From assembly GCA_013154225.1 (NCBI GenBank), contig JAADCW010000213.1, positions 1 through 9,298 of the forward strand: a DNA stretch of 9,298 bases, given 5' to 3'. A program made the position numbers and the translations under genes. Position 1 is the first letter of the stretch; every line of letters starts with the position of its first letter. Shown one piece after another: positions 6,444 to 9,298 of the stretch. Source of the stretch: Chloroflexota bacterium (GTDB lineage: Bacteria > Chloroflexota > Anaerolineae > Anaerolineales > DRMV01). The notes beneath the pieces were generated by a model that was not told the origin of the DNA, did no database searches, and saw only the letters and a program-made list of their open reading frames with translations.

Positions 6444-7616
6444 GTGAACCCACCCAAAACCACCGATTTGGAAAGCATCATCCAGGAAGTAGAAGCCGCT
6501 TTGGGAAAGGAAGACCTGACCAAAGCCAAATACCAGGCACGCATCCGCCTTGTGCGCTTCTTCATCGGCCTGGTCATTCCCTTGATTCTTGCCCTGTTGT
6601 GGCTTCCCACAGGCTGGGCTGTGGCCCTGCGAGATGCCCTGCAAGGGAACGCCGCCTGGTGGCGCACATGGGCTGTGATCGTGGTTTTCATGCTTTTCTC
6701 GACCCTGTTGGGCTTCCCCGTAGCCTGGTATTTCGATTTTTATGTGGAAAACCGCCTGGGCACCAACCGGCAATCCTTCCGTGGTTGGTTGTGGGATCAA
6801 ATCAAACAAGCCACGGTCGGCATTCTGATTCAAAGCTTGCTTTTTTTGGGCGTGTACACGATTTTCCGATTGTGGCCTGACACCTGGTTCTGGGGCATCA
6901 GCGCGCTGGTGGTCGTCTTCTTAGGCGCGACGTACCTGCTCCAACCCTTGTTGGTGCGGTTGCAATACAAAACCGAGCCACTGGACGACCCCGAACTGGA
7001 CGCGCGGCTAAAGGCATTGTTTGCCAAGGCCGGTGTGCGCTATGCCGGCGTGGCGGTGATCAAGGCTGGAGAAAAGACGGCACGCACCAACGCGGCACTT
7101 ATTCCCAAAGGCACGGGCACGCAGGTGGTGGTGTTCGATACCCTGCTGGAAGCCACCACACCGGAAGGCGTGGAGGGCGTGGTAGCCCACGAATTGGGGC
7201 ACAAAGTGCATCGCGATTTGGCCAAGTTGATGACCTTGATAGGCGTGATGTTCATTGCTGCGCTGGCGGTCAGTTACGAAGTCCTGCAGAGCGTGGGGCA
7301 CATTTGGGGATTAGAAGGTCCCACAGACGTCGCCACTTTCCCCCTATTGGACCTGATCGTCGCATGGTTGTTCGCGGCCATGCAAGTCGCCCTCAACATG
7401 TACAGCCGCAAAGTGGAATACGCGGCCGACCGGTTCGCGGTGGAAACCACGCAACGGCCTGATGTTTTTGAGGAAGTGCTCATCATGCTGGCCAAAGACA
7501 ACAAAGCCCTGCCCCAACCGCCAGTATGGGTAGAAACCCTACTCCACAGTCATCCCAGCATTGCCCACCGCATTCAAGCCATTCGGAAAATGGCCCAGCA
7601 AGAGCAAAGAGGATAG
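6444..7616 (+). CDS. Membrane M48-family metalloprotease (Ste24/CAAX-protease-like)
   Basis: The product has 390 residues. It starts at GTG, 6 bases after AGGAGG (6432-6437), an ideal spacing; the gap upstream has no better start. Zinc motif HELGH is at 249-253 (H249, H253 ligands, E250 catalytic), and E325 in SRKVEYAADRFA is the third ligand with D329 in the usual place. LHSHPSIAHRI near 367-377 matches the conserved C-terminal element that meets the substrate. TARTNAALIPKG (212-223) matches the Ste24 strand with a conserved Asn. Membrane segments are at about 37-57, 76-98, 125-143, 147-172, 260-282 and 300-318, so the catalytic site faces the cytoplasmic membrane. Bacterial relatives do membrane-protein quality control rather than prenyl-protein processing. 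Expression may be under the inverted repeat at 6271-6299. The function of the long membrane-spanning N-terminal part is unknown. Confidence 0.94.
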   Translation: MNPPKTTDLESIIQEVEAALGKEDLTKAKYQARIRLVRFFIGLVIPLILALLWLPTGWAVALRDALQGNAAWWRTWAVIVVFMLFSTLLGFPVAWYFDFYVENRLGTNRQSFRGWLWDQIKQATVGILIQSLLFLGVYTIFRLWPDTWFWGISALVVVFLGATYLLQPLLVRLQYKTEPLDDPELDARLKALFAKAGVRYAGVAVIKAGEKTARTNAALIPKGTGTQVVVFDTLLEATTPEGVEGVVAHELGHKVHRDLAKLMTLIGVMFIAALAVSYEVLQSVGHIWGLEGPTDVATFPLLDLIVAWLFAAMQVALNMYSRKVEYAADRFAVETTQRPDVFEEVLIMLAKDNKALPQPPVWVETLLHSHPSIAHRIQAIRKMAQQEQRG

Positions 7617-7652
7617 CCCCACTGCTTTGGCGCCGCATCAGGCAGTCCTGGC

Positions 7653-7689
7653 AAGGTTGGCCACCACGCGGCGAAACCCGAGCAACCTT
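7653..7689. repeat. Inverted repeat upstream of the terminator
   Basis: AAGGTTG (7653-7659) and CAACCTT (7683-7689) are 7-bp arms with 23 bases between. It follows the M48 gene and ends 4 bases before the terminator stem. Its role is unknown. Confidence 0.35.
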
Positions 7690-7693
7690 TCAG

Positions 7694-7730
7694 GGGTCGC
7701 GAAGCAATTACTTCGCGACCCTGTTTCGTT
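7694..7730 (+). terminator. Rho-independent terminator after the M48 protease gene
   Basis: An 11-bp perfect stem, GGGTCGCGAAG (7694-7704) and CTTCGCGACCC (7711-7721), encloses a 6-base loop. It is followed by a T-rich stretch, TGTTTCGTT, with interruptions. It starts 77 bases past the stop codon at 7616. The GC-rich stem is strong; the broken T-run makes termination somewhat less sure. Confidence 0.8.
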
Positions 7731-7757
7731 TGTGCTGTGCGCCTGGGTTTTCATCAG

Positions 7758-7766
7758 TGGTAAAAT
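7758..7766 (+). promoter_or_regulatory. Putative extended -10 promoter of the MFS gene
   Basis: TGG-TAAAAT (TG at 7758-7759, -10 at 7761-7766) is an extended -10 box, 55 bases ahead of the GTG at 7822. No good -35 box is seen at the usual distance. It lies just past the terminator, so the MFS gene is probably transcribed independently. Confidence 0.45.
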
Positions 7767-7770
7767 AACG

Positions 7771-7801
7771 CCGTTCTAACCAACCGTTCAGTAAGGCCGT
7801 C
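7771..7801 (+). repeat. Short direct repeats spaced 13 bp in the MFS leader
   Basis: CCGTTC occurs at 7771-7776 and 7784-7789, and CCGTC at 7797-7801. All three are exactly 13 bp apart and lie between the -10 box and the ribosome binding site. They could be iterated sites for a regulator, but no regulator gene is adjacent. Confidence 0.4.
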
Positions 7802-7821
7802 AACCCCAGCGGAGGTATGCG

Positions 7822-9198
7822 GTGAACCGAGCCAAAAGCAATCCGGTGTTGTTTGTGCTCTTCTTGGGCGTGCTCATGGCCGCGCTGGATATTGCCATCA
7901 TCGGCCCTGCCCTGCCCGCCATTCGGGATGGCTTTGGCGCCACCGACCGGCAAGTGGTATGGGTCTTTACCATCTACCTGCTCTTCAACCTCATCGGCAC
8001 CCCGTTGATGGCCAAACTTTCCGATCGGTTAGGACGCCGCGACGTTTACATCGCCGACATTTTGCTCTTTGCCGTGGGTTCGGTTATCGTGGCTTTAGCT
8101 CCAACCCTCACGTGGGTCATCGTTGGCCGCGCGGTGCAGGGCTTTGGTTCCGGCGGCATCTTCCCCGTGGCCTCGGCGGTCATTGGCGACACCTTCCCGC
8201 CAGAAAAGCGCGGCCGCGCGCTGGGCATCATTGGCTCGGTCTTCGGGGTGGCCTTCCTGGTTGGCCCCATTCTGGCCGGGGTGGTGCTCAAATTCTTCTC
8301 CTGGCACATGCTCTTTTGGGGGCCGCTCCCCTTTGCTTTGCTTTTGGTGCCCCTGGCCTGGCGCTGGCTCCCTACCACCGGGAAACCTTCCAACGGCAAG
8401 CCTGACCTGCTGGGCATGGTGTTGCTCGCACTCATGCTCACCAGCCTGACCTACGCGCTCAACCAATTGGACGCCGCAGACCTGGCCCGCAGTGTGCGCT
8501 CGCCTCAAGTGATGGGCTTCCTGGTGCTGGGAATTGCGCTCCTGCCTGCGCTGGCCTGGGTAGAACGCCAGGCCGACGACCCCATCATCCACCCCTCGCT
8601 GTTTGGAAGCCGCCAACTGCTCCTGGCTAACGCCCTGGCTTTTGGCGCGGGCGTGATCGAAGGCAGTATGGTTTTCATCCCTGCGCTGGTGGTCGCGGCC
8701 TTCGGCGTCAGTGAATCCAAAGCCAGTTTCATGCTTTTGCCCATTGTGGGCACCCTTTCCATCGGTACGCCCCTGTTTGGGCACCTGTTAGACAAAGTCG
8801 GCTCCAAAATCGTGGTGCTCATCGGCACAGCCTTGGCCGCAATCGGCACAGCCATGCTGGGGTTCGTCAGCCTCAACTACGCCACATTCTACATTGCGGC
8901 CATACTGATTGGCTTTGGGCTTTCAGCCCTGTTGGGCGCGCCGCTCCGTTACATCATGCTGGGCGAAGCCCCGCCCTCAGAACGGGCATCTGCCCAGGCT
9001 TTGATTTCGGTCATGACCAAGGTGGGGCAAATGCTTACGGGCGCGGTGGTCGGTGCGGTGGCGGCCAGTTTGGGCGGCGGCGTTTTGGGATACAGCGCCT
9101 CGTTCCGCGTCTTGGGCGGTTGGGCGGCGCTGCTTTTCCTGCTGGCCTTCCTGCTCAAACCCCGCGAAGCCGAACGCCAAACATGGGAAACCACCTAA
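7822..9198 (+). CDS. MFS transporter, DHA2 family (14 membrane segments, drug-efflux type)
   Basis: The product has 458 residues, within the usual range for 14-TM DHA2 carriers. It starts at GTG, 6 bases after GGAGG (7811-7815); an ATG at 7817 is out of frame. Family motifs: ALDIAIIGPALPAI (21-34, the D1 motif in TM1), LMAKLSDRLGRRD (62-74, motif A), R103 in GRAVQGFGSGG (motif B, TM4) and FGVAFLVGPILAGVV (141-155, motif C of antiporters). Fourteen hydrophobic segments can be drawn, ending at about 428-446. The middle pair (195-213 and 229-247) is the insertion that separates DHA2 from 12-TM families, followed by a QADDPIIHPSLF-like link. It probably exports a toxic small molecule in exchange for protons. 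Substrate is unknown. Promoter and direct repeats upstream hint at regulated expression. Confidence 0.93.
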   Translation: MNRAKSNPVLFVLFLGVLMAALDIAIIGPALPAIRDGFGATDRQVVWVFTIYLLFNLIGTPLMAKLSDRLGRRDVYIADILLFAVGSVIVALAPTLTWVIVGRAVQGFGSGGIFPVASAVIGDTFPPEKRGRALGIIGSVFGVAFLVGPILAGVVLKFFSWHMLFWGPLPFALLLVPLAWRWLPTTGKPSNGKPDLLGMVLLALMLTSLTYALNQLDAADLARSVRSPQVMGFLVLGIALLPALAWVERQADDPIIHPSLFGSRQLLLANALAFGAGVIEGSMVFIPALVVAAFGVSESKASFMLLPIVGTLSIGTPLFGHLLDKVGSKIVVLIGTALAAIGTAMLGFVSLNYATFYIAAILIGFGLSALLGAPLRYIMLGEAPPSERASAQALISVMTKVGQMLTGAVVGAVAASLGGGVLGYSASFRVLGGWAALLFLLAFLLKPREAERQTWETT

Positions 9199-9275
9199 AA
9201 AAGCAAGTTTTCTGATTACCTGACACAAATCGATGTTATTGCCAGCCCGTCTGGTTTTGAGGCACACGAGCGCCC

Positions 9276-9298
9276 CTCCTCTCCCAGAGGGAGAGGAG
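9276..9298. repeat. 23-base perfect palindrome at the window edge
   Basis: Two 10-base arms (CTCCTCTCCC and GGGAGAGGAG) enclose the loop AGA. It begins 78 bases past the MFS stop codon and runs to the last base, so it may be longer. It could be an MFS terminator or a copy of a dispersed palindromic repeat; whether a T-run follows cannot be seen. The 77 bases before it (9199-9275) hold no other feature I can support. Confidence 0.6.

Noticed and set aside
7659..7690. A string like the SAM-I riboswitch core (TGGCC ... GAAACCCGAGCAACC)
   Set aside because: The GAAACCC-x-GCAACC stretch recalls SAM-I, but the preceding purine-rich K-turn region and the downstream GGTGCCAATTCC element are absent, and the best MFS promoter lies after it. 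Treated as chance resemblance; an Rfam search would settle it.
8095..8784. A 229-residue open frame on the minus strand
   Set aside because: It is antisense to the MFS transporter and has the same H/Q/G/R-rich mirror composition.

Overview
The window looks like chromosomal DNA from a moderately GC-rich bacterium. Genes are well spaced, most have a clear Shine-Dalgarno site, and two start with GTG. The mix of gene families (an EndoQ/UvrD-like PHP protein, a LiaS/NarX-type kinase with a NarL-type regulator, a NatA-like ABC pair, a Ste24-like M48 protease) would fit Chloroflexota, perhaps an Anaerolineae-like lineage. That placement is inference from family resemblance only. I see no rRNA, tRNA, CRISPR array, transposase or phage gene.

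Layout. Six genes lie on the minus strand from 6209 down to 1, in this order of transcription: ABC ATPase (6209-5478), ABC-2 permease (5403-4519), sensor histidine kinase (4417-2975), NarL/LuxR-type response regulator (2952-2284), a secreted cysteine-rich protein with a lysozyme/transglycosylase-like domain (2073-442), and a PHP-domain protein cut by the window edge (310-1). Two genes lie on the plus strand: a membrane M48 metalloprotease (6444-7616), divergent from the ABC pair, and a 14-TM DHA2-type MFS transporter (7822-9198). A strong stem-loop terminator (7694-7721) separates the two plus-strand genes.

How they may work together. Kinase and regulator are 22 bp apart and surely form a two-component pair. 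They sit directly downstream of an ABC-2 exporter, an arrangement often seen when the pair controls the exporter. The kinase gene also seems to have its own promoter, whose -35 end overlaps the permease stop codon. With a secreted peptidoglycan-lyase-like protein on one side and a membrane quality-control protease on the other, the neighbourhood suggests an envelope or transport theme. No regulon can be proven from sequence alone.

I found no clearly undescribed defence or mobile system. The items most worth a second look are the secreted lysozyme-like protein with 18 cysteines in its mature part and an unrecognised N-terminal half, a perfect inverted repeat (8-bp arms, 21-bp centre-to-centre) on the promoter in the divergent region, 13-bp-spaced direct repeats in the MFS leader, and a 23-base palindrome at the right edge.
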